Positions 41,301-55,720 of a stretch of DNA of 64,000 bases are shown one piece after another (positions within the stretch are counted from its first letter, which is position 1; every line of letters starts with the position of its first letter). The stretch is from Fratercula arctica (Eukaryota; Chordata; Aves; Charadriiformes; Alcidae), in assembly GCA_947846985.1 (NCBI GenBank), contig CANTUZ010000001.1, positions 117,383,757 to 117,447,756 of the forward strand, in the 5' to 3' direction. The translations under genes and the position numbers were made by a program. The notes under the pieces are model-generated. The model had not been told where the DNA came from. It saw only the letters and a program-made list of their open reading frames with translations, and did not search any database.

Positions 41301-42941
41301 AGTGCTCCTGCCCAGAACCCAGCAGGTTGCAAGTCGTACTCAGGACTGAATTTGGTCCCCGTTAGAGGATATCAGCTTTTAGCAGCCAGGTAAATTGGAA
41401 ATGATGGTTCAACACTGTTTTCAGCTTTGCTGTGGTTCAACTCCCTAACTGGAAGGACAGCAAACAGGGAACATTTTGCTCCTGTTTGGAATGCAAAATA
41501 TGCAGCACTGGTTTCTGCAATCAAATCCCCAAACCAAAACATGCTAGTCGTGATTCCCAACTCCCCTAATTCAGCAGATTGCTGCGGTATATCCCTATAA
41601 AATAATAATTTGCACCAATCATTTGCAAAACAGAGGGTGGCAAGATGTTTAGAAGAAATGTGCTTGACTGAGAAAATAGTGTTTAAACAGTTTGGGTTTT
41701 TTTCCAAAAAATTGTGGTTGTTTTTTTTTCTTTTTTTTTGTTCTTTTTCTGCTATCTGGCAGGTAAGAGACTTACTTGCTTTGGTAAGCATATTGATTTA
41801 CTGTGTGTTAAATGCACACCAATTAAATTATTGAAACATAATTATTGTTCAAACAGTCGTCTCGTATATTTTTAAAAATGAAGCCCATTAGTATGGCTGT
41901 CTTCCTCCTCCCATCTCTGCTTTCTTTGTCACGCCTCTGGAGTGGCAGTAGGAGGTATTTAGAACGGCCAGCCTCTAGCTCAGGAAGCAACGCAATGCCA
42001 GCGGGCAGGAAAAAGGAAGCAGGGTCCATGTCACCTGCACAGCCGGCTGCAGCATCAATGCGGTTCTTCCTGCTGCCTTTGCTTCATTTCCCTTCTGTCC
42101 CGTCCCGTTCGATTGCTACAGCGAGAAGTGTGCTGCATTACGAGGTTTGAGAGGAATGTTTTGCTGTGTTGTGTTTTGAAGCCTTGCCTCGCGTCAGACT
42201 CTGGCCCCTGAAACACTCTCCAAGACCTGGGTCTGAGGCAGCAGGGAGTGTTTCTCTGCCTGCTTTGCGGGCAGAGGATTTTGCACTAGCATCCATGCTA
42301 AAAGTACTTTTACATCTTTTCAGACCACTTCAGCAAGAGTATGACATTTTTTGCACTGTATAAACCAAGTCACTTAAACCCTACTTAACCAAATCTCTTG
42401 TTTCACCACATCCTCATTATGTCCTTAGGTGTCAACACGCTCTTCAGTTACTCTCTCTCCATGAGATAATTCTTACCTCATCACAGTGATGTTCCAGAGT
42501 GTATTGAATAACCAGGATTATAAATGAATGTTTTTAATATAATTAGGAATATTGCACAGACTGGAAGTGAGTTCCTTGTTAAGGCATCGATCTAACAGGG
42601 AACATAAGTGCATTTTTAAGTTTGTGAGTCCTACTGAAAGCAAAACGATTCTTCATATGATTAAAGTTAAGGTGACATGTCAGAGCAGAGCATAAGAATG
42701 TAGGATATGTGTTTGGACCCAATTCAATAAGATACTTAGGAACATGGCTAGCTGTAACCTATGAAACACTCAGGCACTTAAAACACCACGTAAGGTCAGA
42801 AGGAAGATCACATGATGGCCAAATCTGCCAACTTTGTTTTTTTTCCCAAACCTCTGCTAAATCTTACAATGGGTTTCATAACCTTAGCATAACAGCTTTT
42901 CAGTTTGAATAATTAATAGCATATAATTAATAAAAATAACA

Positions 42942-42975
42942 GCAATAATAATAATAATAATCATCATCATCATCA
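42942..42975. repeat. (AAT)n then (ATC)n trinucleotide microsatellite
   Basis: About six AAT units followed by about five ATC units, then degenerate copies to about 43000. Confidence 0.9.
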
Positions 42976-43171
42976 ATATACTAATCATCATAATAATATT
43001 AAATCCTTCTCCCTAAGGGATAGCCAGGAAGCTTTCCCTAGCCTTCAAGATTGCAAACAGCTATGGTTAAAAGTTGAAGAAGAGGGTGAACAATGTAAAT
43101 CAATTTTAATTACGGAAGACGAAGAAATCAAAGCCATTTATTTATGTGCCATGTAAGATCTAATATGTCAC

Positions 43172-43365
43172 CTTGCCGCCGCATTGGTGATTATTTTCAG
43201 ACTGCTGGGATTACGGATCAGTTTATCCAGGATGCTGACAATCTGCTCAAACTTGGGTCTGTTGTTTCTGTCTTTCTGCCAACAGTCCAGCATCAGCTGA
43301 TACAAGGCAGCTGGGCAGTCCATAGGAGGTGGCAAGCGGTACCCTTCATCAACAGCCTTAATCAC
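43172..43365 (-). CDS. EPHA3: EPHA3 exon: kinase C-lobe end and linker to SAM
   Basis: This 194-bp exon encodes 64 codons plus two bases (AG) of an Arg codon finished by the SAM exon. It begins [18 protein letters not shown] and includes the C-W motif (L-M-L-D-C-W-Q). The conserved Arg of subdomain XI is in N-N-R-P-K-F. It ends in the linker [10 protein letters not shown]. The acceptor is TTGTGCAG before GTGATTAAG. The donor is GTGACA, which departs from the usual GTRAGT at the +4 and +5 positions but leaves the frame correct. With the three exons upstream it completes the bilobal kinase domain. Confidence 0.96.
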
Positions 43366-45431
<2,066 letters not shown>

Positions 45432-45643
45432 CTAGGAGCAAAACAAAATAAAACAGTCCATTTGACTGTAATACACTAACTATAATTTCATGTGATGGAT
45501 TATTTTATCTCTGAGATTCTCAGCTATCATTATATTGGTGTAAAGAACAGCATAAGCTGGAAAATGCTATTGCCATTTGTCATGAAAACATCTTGTACGC
45601 TATACAGAGTAAAATACATTACAGTGCAAAAGCTACTGAAGCT

Positions 45644-45715
45644 ATATAGTATAGTATACATACTGTATGCATGTACATATATATACATATATGCACACAC
45701 ATATATATTTATGTG
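45644..45715. repeat. TA/CA-rich low-complexity repeat
   Basis: Imperfect TATA, CATA and CACA dinucleotide-type sequence. Confidence 0.75.
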
Positions 45716-48700
45716 TAGCATAATATGCACAGATAATAATAAATGGTAAGTTAAGTATGGTTGATTTTCAGTTATAAAATGTTTGGAAATTTGCAAGACA
45801 GTCATACAGCATTAAGGATGAGAAAGCTAGTCTGATGTCCTTGCTTACATGCTAGAACCCTTTGCGCAAGAGGGCTGGATTTGGCTCTTTGTAAGGTATT
45901 TCAAGTGAACTCCCTGTTGGTGTGGAGCCTGTATGGTTTCACCATGTTTTCGCCCCATGTTTTGTAGGACATTAAAGGAAAATGAGGGGCCATGATGTTG
46001 CTCTGTTTCACTAAAGCCAAGCCACCAATTGCACAAGGCAGTGACTGTGACCGTATGCACAAATTTCCCATTCCAAAGCCGTCAGAGACAGTCACAGAAA
46101 GACAGATCCAGACGTGGTCATCTGTGCAGAGGGGAGAGTGCAAAAATGTCATCTAGGGAAGCAGTCTTAAACACTTTTTACAGTCACAAGAGGAGCAAGC
46201 CATCATTAAATGATGTAAACTTGAAAAGAATTAAAGCTACCGTTACAATTAATATTGCAGTTAGGGGAACATCTCTCTCTGGTTATGGCCACCACTTGGT
46301 GCCATAGGTCAAAATAGTAAAACGCACACAAGCGGCCTCAGGCTGAGTTTCTGCAAGATGAGACTTAGAGGAAAGGGACAATTTCCAATGGTGCCAGCTT
46401 TGACAGAGGTTTTTAAGACACTGATTTGTGAGTCACACATGAGAAAACAAAGTTCTAAAAGACAGCAGTGCAAAACCTGTTAATGAAGGTAACTCTGGAA
46501 TGAATATATTTGAATACAGAAAACTGTGAGAGTTTAAAGTTGGTTCCAGTTCCAGGGATGGGCAGGGGTATACTCTGGGGATTTCACACTAGACTAGCTA
46601 TTTGAGATACCTCTGCAACCCCCATTATACTACAGTCATACATCTATCCTCACAATAACCTACGTGGGAAGGGAATGCTCTTATTTCCACTGAGTAAGCA
46701 GCAAGAAATAAAATGTAAAGATGCTAATGCTTTGCCTACACTTCCATAAAGTGTACCTGCACTGAGGGTAGCCATACACTCACCAGCTTTAGATTAACTA
46801 GCTTGGTTAACAATAGAAATGCGGACATTGGCATTAATTAAAAACCTTAATACAGCCTAAATACACTGGAGCCTACGTATCTGCAATTTCATGGCTAATA
46901 TTGCACAAATTACATTAAATACAAGCAACACAGGCAGGCCTGATTCAGGCTACAATTTAGACTCCCAAAATGTCACTGCATATGTCTTAGAGGCTTGGCA
47001 AAGGTCAAAGAGGGAATCTATCTTGGCTTACAATTTCTAAGGATCCCATCGTATTTAGCAGACTCCCTATCTTAACCAAAAGACAAACCTTCATTTCACA
47101 CACCACCCTTAAATCAGGTAAATTTCCACATTACTTGTGGACCAACAAATAGGACATAGAAAATAAAGAGCAGTATTTGAATCCACTGTTTCATCACAGA
47201 AGCCAGGCTGGAGGGCCTGATGTGCCTCTCTGTCAAACTTGGAAATCTATATGATGATGTTCTTTAGTCACAAAAAGTACATCATATTTTCTATCCATTA
47301 TAAGTTTATTCACAATTCCCAATGCTGCTCCATGAAAGTACTGAGAACATAAAAATGATATTGTTTTTCTCATAGTCTATCGAGAAGCAATAGTATACCC
47401 ACTTTAAAAATGTCCAGGGTCCCTCAGTGAGCTCAAGGCACAGCCAAGAAACAAGGAAGGAAAGCTCTCCTGTGTCCAAGTGTTTTCATAACAAATCCAC
47501 TTAAACTTTTAGATGGGGGGATGATAAAGAAATTGATCCCACTTTTTCAATCTTTTTTCTACACATACTAGTAGAGTGAACTTTGATTTACACTGAAGAA
47601 TGTCAGTGCTGGGGGAAAGCGATACCCTGAACTTACACAAACAAAAACCCACCGCCATGAAGAGAGAGAGCTTCCAAATCAAACACCTCCTGCTCGTCCC
47701 ACAGGTTCAGAAGTCACCCGCAAAACAGAGCAGACTTATAGTGCAGCTGCAAGGCCACGGTGCCCTGGGGCTGCTGGCACAGAGGAGCGGGCAGGGGGAA
47801 GCCCGGGCTGCACCCTGAGGACACCAGCCCCCTCAGCACAGACCTGCCCACCAGGTCCTCACCCACCCCAGCCCATCTCAACTGCCAGGACAAAACTGCC
47901 CCTCTGCTAAACCCAGGATGTAAACTGCAAAGGACTTATACAGATCAAACCTAACCCCATGGATCACATCTGGAAAGGAAAGTGCAGCTCATGGGGCTGC
48001 TGGAGCCCAGGCATGAGGGGCCACCACCATGCCCTGTGGCTTGTGGGGGCTTCTGAGCTCCATGCCCCTACCAGGGCTCCCATGGGTGAGCATGTCCAGC
48101 AGGCCAGACCAACACTGCCATTCACTTTGAGATGAAATGTTTCAAATTCCTGGCCAGGTGGAGACATAAAAGAGGGAACTGTTGATCCTTGCTACTTCCG
48201 ATGGTAGCACTGAAACCTCAGATGAGTCCCAAGCCTCCTCTCACCTCTGCTGATCCCTCCCCTTGTGCTTGGAGGCATCAGTGATTCTGGGAAAGAGAGT
48301 GAGCCATCTGATTTGAAAGAAGCTGAGATACAGGGCTAGGTGTCATCATGCTGGGCCTCGTTCTCCAGCAATTGCTTCAGCTCCATTTGGAATAGAGGGA
48401 TGGCAGAACATATACGTAGGATGTGCCACATAAGAAAGCCCTCGAGGCAGGGAGCAGTTATGTTGTTTTTCTTGCCTCAGCATAAGGGCTGGTTCTGTGA
48501 AACGCAGAAGAACCGTTTTGGAGTTTTCAGAATCTTACTCTAAAGGATCAGAATTTCTGTGGGTGGCTTTAGGCTCACTCTTTTAATTTCATGTTAAGAC
48601 ACGAAAATGGCACCCTTCTTGACGAACCCTTGAGAAATAGTTGCCAGATGTCACACAAAAATGTGCTCATGGTTAGAACATGAGCACTTTAGGCAAGGGC

Positions 48701-51700
48701 AGGAAATGTATTTGAGAGAAGGTCTTTACCTTTGTAATCTTATGGGAAAAGTCATTTATACAATTGGAGAAATGCATTTACATAAAATGACATTAATTAG
48801 TCTCCGAACATTTTGTGACTGCTTTATTGCAGGTTAAGGAAGATTGTAAACTCAATGAAACAAAGTTCTTCTGGCTTTCTTTGTTTTAGTGAAAAATGAA
48901 GGTACATCAATCCTAGATTCCATTACAAGGAAATAAATTTTCTTTGCTAAGTCTCAGCCGTAACTCTATACAAGTCTACAGATACATGTTGCATTACCAT
49001 AAACAAGAGTAAAATAAGAAGAGTATCAAAATGTAGCTAAAAAAGAAATCAACTGCCACTGAATTGAGTGTAAAATTATAATTTTTCTATTTTTCCTCCC
49101 CAATTTGTCACAAAAATGACAATCTTTGTATTTAAAAGGGGACTTTGTTGACTAATTTGTTGAATAATTTAAAAGCAAGAACAGCAAAAAAAAAAAAAAA
49201 AGCTCTGGTAAGTATTTTTTAGACAAATAAGCATTTTAACACAAAAACAATTCCCCTCAAAGGATTATGTAACATTCACATTTTAGCAGATGTCCAAATA
49301 TCAATATATGCAGAAAATCTGAAGAATCATATCAAACTAAATGCATAGTTTTCTATTGCTATTATCTTTGAAAATTATAAGGCTTGCTAGAATTCAAATA
49401 GTCAAAATTCAAATCTTTTAATTTTTTAAATTAAAAAAACCATGATCATTCAGCATTAGAAAATCCCTTTTAACTTCCACCTTTTTTGAGAAATACACGT
49501 CTCATTTGAACACATATCACCTCTTCAAGTTTCTGCTTTGCCAGAAATAAGGATATTCTTTGCAATATCCTTTGCCAGGATCAAAGATATCTTACATAAT
49601 TTACCTTTGCATAAATTAAACCAAACACTTTCTCCTAGACCATAGAGTTGGAGCTGGGAAAACTAAGCTCCCATACTTGTTTCTTTACTCGTCGCTTATG
49701 TTTTACTCCTTCTCCTCAGTCTCCTGATGTTTAAAATGAGTATAACGATACCTGCTCTGTAAACTGCTATGACGAAAGTGCTAAGAAATCCCATCTGCTT
49801 GGCTTTTTAAAATTATGTATTGTGTGTGCACTAGGCTTTCATACAATTCAATCTTTATCTGCTATCTCTGTTGCTTATACTGCACTGGAAAATCTAAAAC
49901 TCTAATATTATTGGCTGATATTAGTGGGCTCCTACCCTTCAAAATTAGTACTATTGGGCCTGAACACGTAAGACAAACTTGCTAAATGAAAAACCATTAT
50001 AGATATGGCTAGGAAAAAGTTTTGCCCAAATCTGTTTGGTACAGGCTTATAAAAAGAAATCTACGTGTGCATGCAGCCCTAGCTATTGGTAATGTATATA
50101 CTGATGATTTTCTGAAGATAAATACGGGTTTTATGTATTTTTGTCCTAGTTTCCCTTTAAGAGCATGCTCGTCATGAAGCCAAATAAGCTGCCTGAATTT
50201 GAGTAGAAAGAAAGCATTACTATTAGAAATTGTAGGAGTTTGTTATTGCAGCTCAAAATCCCAGGCAGTCTCAGTCAGAGAACCCCTCTCGGGGTTTGAA
50301 ATTAGTGACACAGCAGTAACCAAAGGTTTTATCTGCTCTAGACGGACCTGTGATTCCTACGGTATCTGGTTGCTCAGCATAATTCATCTGAAGTCAATGA
50401 AGTCCTCAATTTATTTCTAGTGCGTCTGGCACTCCGGCACAAGGCAGCTGTTTCCAGGCCTTCATAACCCATTCCAATATTCTGATTTATAATCTGTTAC
50501 AGGGTGACTGCCACAGGCACCTAAGCCACAGGCCTGGGGAGAGGAGAATCAAGAAAAATGGATTCTAACAGAATTATCAGAAGAACTTTGCAGGGAAACC
50601 TGAAGGTAAAAGCCTGACATTAATTCATTACCTGACTTAGGCTAGTTCAGGAGATATCTTACTGGTACAGAGCAAGATGGTTTCATGTGAGTGAGATGAG
50701 CCTGACTTACCCTCTTAAGCACCTGAAAATTACCTGATGCTGCTTGTTCATCCCCTACTAATGAATATTTTATCTTGACGTTATCTCCTTCTCGAGTGGT
50801 AAATTATAACACAGCTCTGCTTCTCTCCTCATGCTTATCAGGCAAGAGAATTTGTGGTGGTTTTTTTTTTGTTTTTTCCTTTTTTTTCCTAACCACACCC
50901 TTCAATACATTCAGACTGTATTACCATGTTTTTGCATATATAGGGAATGAACAAACCACGACAAATTTCTGTCAGGCACCAGTAGCACTAACGTGTGCAC
51001 TAACAGAAAGGACCTGCGTGCCCCTTCCCTGTGGCGTGGAACAGAGCAGCGCCCTGCCGTGCCCTCCCCGCTCTGGCACCGTTACCTGGGGGCACAGGCG
51101 ACCAGAACACTTGCCGTCAAAGCACAGTATTTTTTGAAGTGATGTAGATTTAATGAGGAGTTATCCATGCAAATATAATAATCGGACAGTGTTTTACACA
51201 GAAATGTCACGAACACCAGTGATGTATCCAACTATGCATTTAAATAGTCAAAGTTCGCCTACTGATTACCCAAATATTATGCCTTTGAGAGACATAATTA
51301 CAGTCCCTCTACATGTGTGATGGTTTAAATTTACTTCCACTTCATACTGTGTCATTAGTCCACCTACTTGTCATACAGACATCTAAAAATAATAAGAATA
51401 AAAAGGATCAATTTGACAATGACAATTTTAATACAATCTTGGCCTTTCCATTAAAAATGAATAGGTGCGGAGAACATAGATAATTACAGTACATCCCCTC
51501 CGGCACAAAGGCTCAGTAAAAAAAAAAAAAAATAAATCCAAACACTCAGTCTAATTCACATGCTGGCTTCTGCTTCTGTAAGCAGGCAGACCACAGGCTG
51601 ACAAAGGCCTTTTGTGGTATCGAGTCAGTGACAATAATTCAAGAGGTAAAAAATGACCCTGTCAGGTGGCAAAGTTTTCTTACAACTCTTGATTCCCTGT

Positions 51701-53304
51701 ATTTCACATACGCACCTGTGATCTGTGCATTGTCCTTCAGAGCTCTTGTACAATAGCATGAATGTCACGGATTATGTATTGATATATAAAGGAATACATG
51801 CGTTATTGATATATAAAAGGATAGATGTTCATATCCTTTATGCAAAGCTTCAGATACAGCTTCTGAGAACAGAGCAACGCAAAATTTCACCCAGTCAGTG
51901 GTGTGTATTGAAAGCCTGAAGAGCTGACTGGGCTTCTTGGGGTTAGACCAATCCCGAATTGCAATCGTGAATTAAAGCAATGGAATTGTTCTCAGGCTTT
52001 GACATTCACAGGTGGAAAACAGGGGTAGAAGAGGAGGCTAAATAGATAAAACATTCTTCTTTGCAGCTAATTGTATAAATTTATCTAGTACCACTGACAT
52101 TAAATGGAGAACTGGGAGTGGGAAGGGTTGGAGGGGAGGCAAAAGTCTCTATCCATTAATATAATATGCACTGTTTGAATGTTTGGAATTGTGGTTATAA
52201 CTTGGATTTTTTTTTTGTTTTTTTTTTTGTTTTTTTCAAAGACCCTACTGAGTAGTTGTCATCCTTTAGTTGTAAAGGCACTAAATTGTTTGGGATGATG
52301 CCATTATTTTAAACAGTGGCACTATTTTTGTCTTGGTTTTGCCATATAATTAGTGTCTGTGAAATGCGCTAGAAGCAGCCCAGGAAACGGAACTGTATTT
52401 TGTGATATGACTAAACAGCAGGAACATGAACTGCCCAGCTTTCTTCCAGTGGACTGGAGCTCTGTTTCATGCTCGTGGTCCCCAGTTGTTTAAGCTGGGG
52501 ATCAAACACACTACCTGAACACGTCTACAAGATTCACTTCAAAGGAAACTTGAGCAGAAAGGTGAATAGTAAATAGCCTTTGTCCTTCTCTGAGAGTCAA
52601 GATATGGCAGAGGTATACTCAGCAACTACTTTTGAAGAAAATTAGATTTGTCCTAGGTTGTATTTGAAGGTTTTAATTATCTGAGCATTTTCCTGCAGCA
52701 GTTTGCATATACACCATAAATGCCAGATGGAGTTTACTGAACACAGATGATTACACTTTACAAAATAGTTTCTTTCCATCTGATTTCACGATCTAAATGT
52801 AAATAGGCAGGCAGGCTTAGAAAATAGGTGGCAGAAGAAGAAGGAAAAAATAATCTACACTGCACTTGGCCAAAGAAAATTCACATGTAACACTGGCCAG
52901 AAACACTGACACCCTGTGCACCCTGGTTTGTCCTAGGTAACCTGTGGATCTAAGTCACTGACACTCACTTCATTTTCAGGGAAGTATGCTTCCCTTAGAA
53001 AGCTGTACGTCAGGCAGTGTGATGCATCTAAGCTTAAGTAGGACTCAAAGGTTTCTTCAGCTATTTACGTGAAAACACAAAAGGTCATCGCTAAATTACA
53101 GATTAGTTTGCATGCCCAGGTGAATTTTGGAGTGAGAGGATTGAACTTCGAAGCCTGGCAGAGGTATGTGTCCGTGTAGAAGAACAGAAGCCAGCCATGT
53201 GGCAAAGCTGTGTTGGGGGTGGAAGGAGACGTAGAGACTTTTCACCCATGGAGATATTAACAGAAAGGGCATGCGTAAGAAACATGAGATAAACATGCTA
53301 TGCT

Positions 53305-53615
53305 TGGTGCTGGGGATTAGTATCCCTTTTTGGGCATCACATTTAGGGAAAATGTAGTTAAGTTAAAAAGAATCTAAAGGAGACCAGCAGGAAGAGTAAG
53401 TTTGGAAAAATCGCTTAGAAAATAAAAGAATGGAGGGATGCGTGTGAAGAGGATGGCAATCCCCATGCATGTAAGCAGCTGCTTTAAAGCAGTGATCGAT
53501 CACCTGCCTATAGGCAGTAGTGGTAGGACACAGAGTAATTGCCTTAGCTTGCAAGCGTACATCCCGGGGGAGGGAAGTTAAATATGAGACTAGATAAATA
53601 CTATATCTAAAACTG
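53305..53615 (+). pseudogene. Ancient CR1-like LINE relic (ORF2 C-terminal region)
   Basis: The plus-strand bases follow the ORF2 end of old CR1/L3-type LINEs: T-T-T-T-T-G-G-G-C-A-T-C-A-C-A (the F-W-A-P-H region), then AGAAT..AAAGGAGA..AGCAGGAAGA, and later ACACAGAGTAATTG with a GGGGGAGGGAAGTTAA-like segment (the region encoding R-T-x-S-N-x-L-x-L-Q). All frames are broken. It is much more diverged than the two CR1 3' ends in the window and in the opposite orientation. Identification is by remembered consensus. Confidence 0.5.
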
Positions 53616-54998
53616 TTTACCTCGGAGACACCAACACCCATTACTTTCACAGGAGTTTTTAAGAAGCGGGCAGGCAAGCATATCTGACAAGGCAATAAAC
53701 CTCTGGCTGAATTATAGACAATTTTCTCTTGAGGGATTCTTGCATTATATTAATATTTACTTATGAATGCTGCACCTACATTGAGCATGAAAACTGCTTT
53801 CTCCTACTAACCTCTCTTTACATTAACCATGAGAGATCTCTGCAGACAGTTTTCTAAAGTGGTATATTTTGCATATTTCTAACAACATGCCAGAGCTTAT
53901 CAGAGGTTAAAGAAAGCACTGAAAGGTCAAATAAAGAATGGAGTCTTTATGCCTGGTAAGTTATGAAGGCATGATTGATAAATACGTATCTATAAATGTA
54001 TGTGTATATGATGTATATATAATGTGTAAGAAAACAGCTAGGATTTCTTTACTCATTTGTCACGTTATTTTATTTCAATCATGAAGAAGGTAACATGCAA
54101 ACTACCACAGTAATTGATTGCTCCTGTCAGTGATCAGGAATGAGGAAGCCCTAGAAACCCACATTAAGATTTTGCTGATACATTCTACTCTAATCTGGTT
54201 TGTACAGTGAAGAGGAGACGATTACTAGGCATCACTGCAAATTACACTTGACTAAGATACTGGAGATTGATGCCATATTTTCTAAAGTTAATAAAATCCA
54301 CTTGCAATAGGATTAAAGTGAACAACAGACATCCCGGTGGAATATCTACATACACAAAGCTACATGTATGCCTTCAAGGTTTCCACAATAAAACAGAAGT
54401 GTTATTCAGGTAAGAACAAGAGGTGTAGCACAGCTGTATTTAGAAGACACCGTGGCTTTTCTAAGGCTCTAAGCCAATAGCGTAGCTTCCAGGTAGCTTT
54501 TCAGGCAGAATGAAATCCGGAAAAGAAACAAACAACAGCGTACACTGTGGGCAGTCCCCTATCTGATAAAAGCTTCTCTGTCTCAGGATGAAACAGTCAG
54601 AGGTAAGTCTCCTCCTTGATATCATTACATCTCCAAAAGATGGGTACCATTTTCTATATATGATATAAGAAGGAGAAAAACCAGGAGGTTTGTTACGTTG
54701 TTAAGCAAGATTTCATTTTTTGTTTTACTCAAGTTTTTAGTTAGGGCTACAACAGCAGGTATAACTGATACACCCTTGCAGAACAATGACATCAGTATGC
54801 TCCAATCAGACATATGTCCCATCATACTAGAAGACATAAAAAGGTAAACAAAAAAATAAATAAAATATTGTTGGGTAGGATTTTTTTTTTTACTGGGTGG
54901 GCGCTAAATGAGCAGTGTAACAAAACCTGCTCAAAACACACGTGAAGTCTTACATTATTGCATGCCAAACTAACTCATGCCTTAATTGTGGTATTACG

Positions 54999-55227
54999 GA
55001 ATCACAGAATGGCAGGGGTTGGAAGGGACCTCTGGAGATCATCTAGTCCAACCCCCCTGCCAGAGCAGGGTCACCCAGAGCAGGCTGCACAGGAACGTGT
55101 CCAGGTGGGTTTTGAATATCTCCAGAGACGGAGACTCCACCACCTCCGTGGGCTGCCTGTTCCAGTGCTCTGCCACGCTCAAAGTAAAGAAGTTCCTCCT
55201 CATGTTTAGGTGGAACTTCCTGTGTTT
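54999..55227 (-). mobile_element. CR1 LINE 3' end fragment
   Basis: About 230 bp, closely similar base for base to the 3' end at 29.67-29.90 kb, and in the same minus orientation. The element's 3' end is at about 55000 (minus strand C-C-A-T-T-C-T-G-T-G-A-T). It breaks off near 55227 within the codons for the conserved F-x-L-N-M-R/K block. It is strongly 5'-truncated, as is usual for CR1. Confidence 0.92.
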
Positions 55228-55510
55228 TCACTCCTTTATACACCCAACAGAAAGAAAACATGAAATTTGCATACTTTAAGAAAAATAACCTACCAACTAA
55301 ACCCATATTTTTTTTGCTTTCTAGCTTCTCTGACACATGAATTAAAAAATAGCTGTGATGAGCTTATGGTATATGGAACATCTCTGGGCATGCAAGACTG
55401 GATGGCCTCTGCAACCTAGAATCTAAGCCTCAGGGACTCCCTCAGATTTCAGTCTAACTTTGTCAAAACCAACAGGAACTTTAAAAGGCTAAACAAACAC
55501 AGAAACTCAC

Positions 55511-55720
55511 CCTTGTGGTGTAAGCAGCTTCTGGGTCATCTTCCAGTACACGAGAGAGACCAAAATCTGAGACTTTGCATACCAAGTTACTATTGATGAG
55601 GATATTACGAGCAGCTAGATCTCGATGGACATAACCCATGTCTGACAAATATTTCATGCCAGATGCGATCCCTCGAAGCATGCCTACTAGCTGGATGACC
55701 GTGAACTGGGCATCATGTTT
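55511..55720 (-). CDS. EPHA3: EPHA3 exon: catalytic loop, DFG and activation loop
   Basis: This 210-bp exon has 70 complete codons (phase 0 at both ends) and holds the catalytic core. It runs from [10 protein letters not shown] through helix E to the catalytic loop H-R-D-L-A-A-R-N, with catalytic Asp at exon residue 34 (human 746). The metal-binding motif D-F-G-L-S-R follows. The activation-loop tyrosine is in E-A-A-Y-T-T-R at exon residue 67 (human 779), a known autophosphorylation site. All residues needed for phosphotransfer are present, so the kinase looks active. The acceptor is CAG at 55721-55723 after a moderate pyrimidine tract. The donor GTGAGT begins at 55510, and reading through it gives a non-Eph tail. 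Confidence 0.97.

Larger units (their letters stand above)
28378..43171 (-). other. EPHA3 intron between kinase and SAM exons (14.8 kb)
   Basis: The largest intron in the window. It holds a CR1 3' end (29.67-30.31 kb), long T runs (36499-36521; 38270-38339 with G interruptions), a C run (32731-32745), an imperfect short duplication (33847-33892), a GC- and CpG-richer patch at about 40.18-41.37 kb, and an AAT/ATC microsatellite at 42.94 kb. The ORFs in the GC-rich patch match nothing I recognise. Confidence 0.85.
45432..55510 (-). other. EPHA3 intron (10.1 kb)
   Basis: Contains TA/CA-rich low-complexity sequence at 45.65-45.72 kb, a GC-richer patch at about 47.6-48.16 kb, T-run tracts (50.86-50.89 and 52.21-52.24 kb), an old LINE relic (53.3-53.62 kb) and a CR1 3' end (55.0-55.23 kb). 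No further EPHA3-like exon was found between the two flanking ones, which join in frame. Confidence 0.88.

Noticed and set aside
54958..55279. Plus-strand ORFs with Pro-Leu-Pro-Glu-Gln-Gly-His type sequence
   Set aside because: Antisense translation of the CR1 3' end at 55.0-55.23 kb; the same false peptide appears at 29.7 kb.
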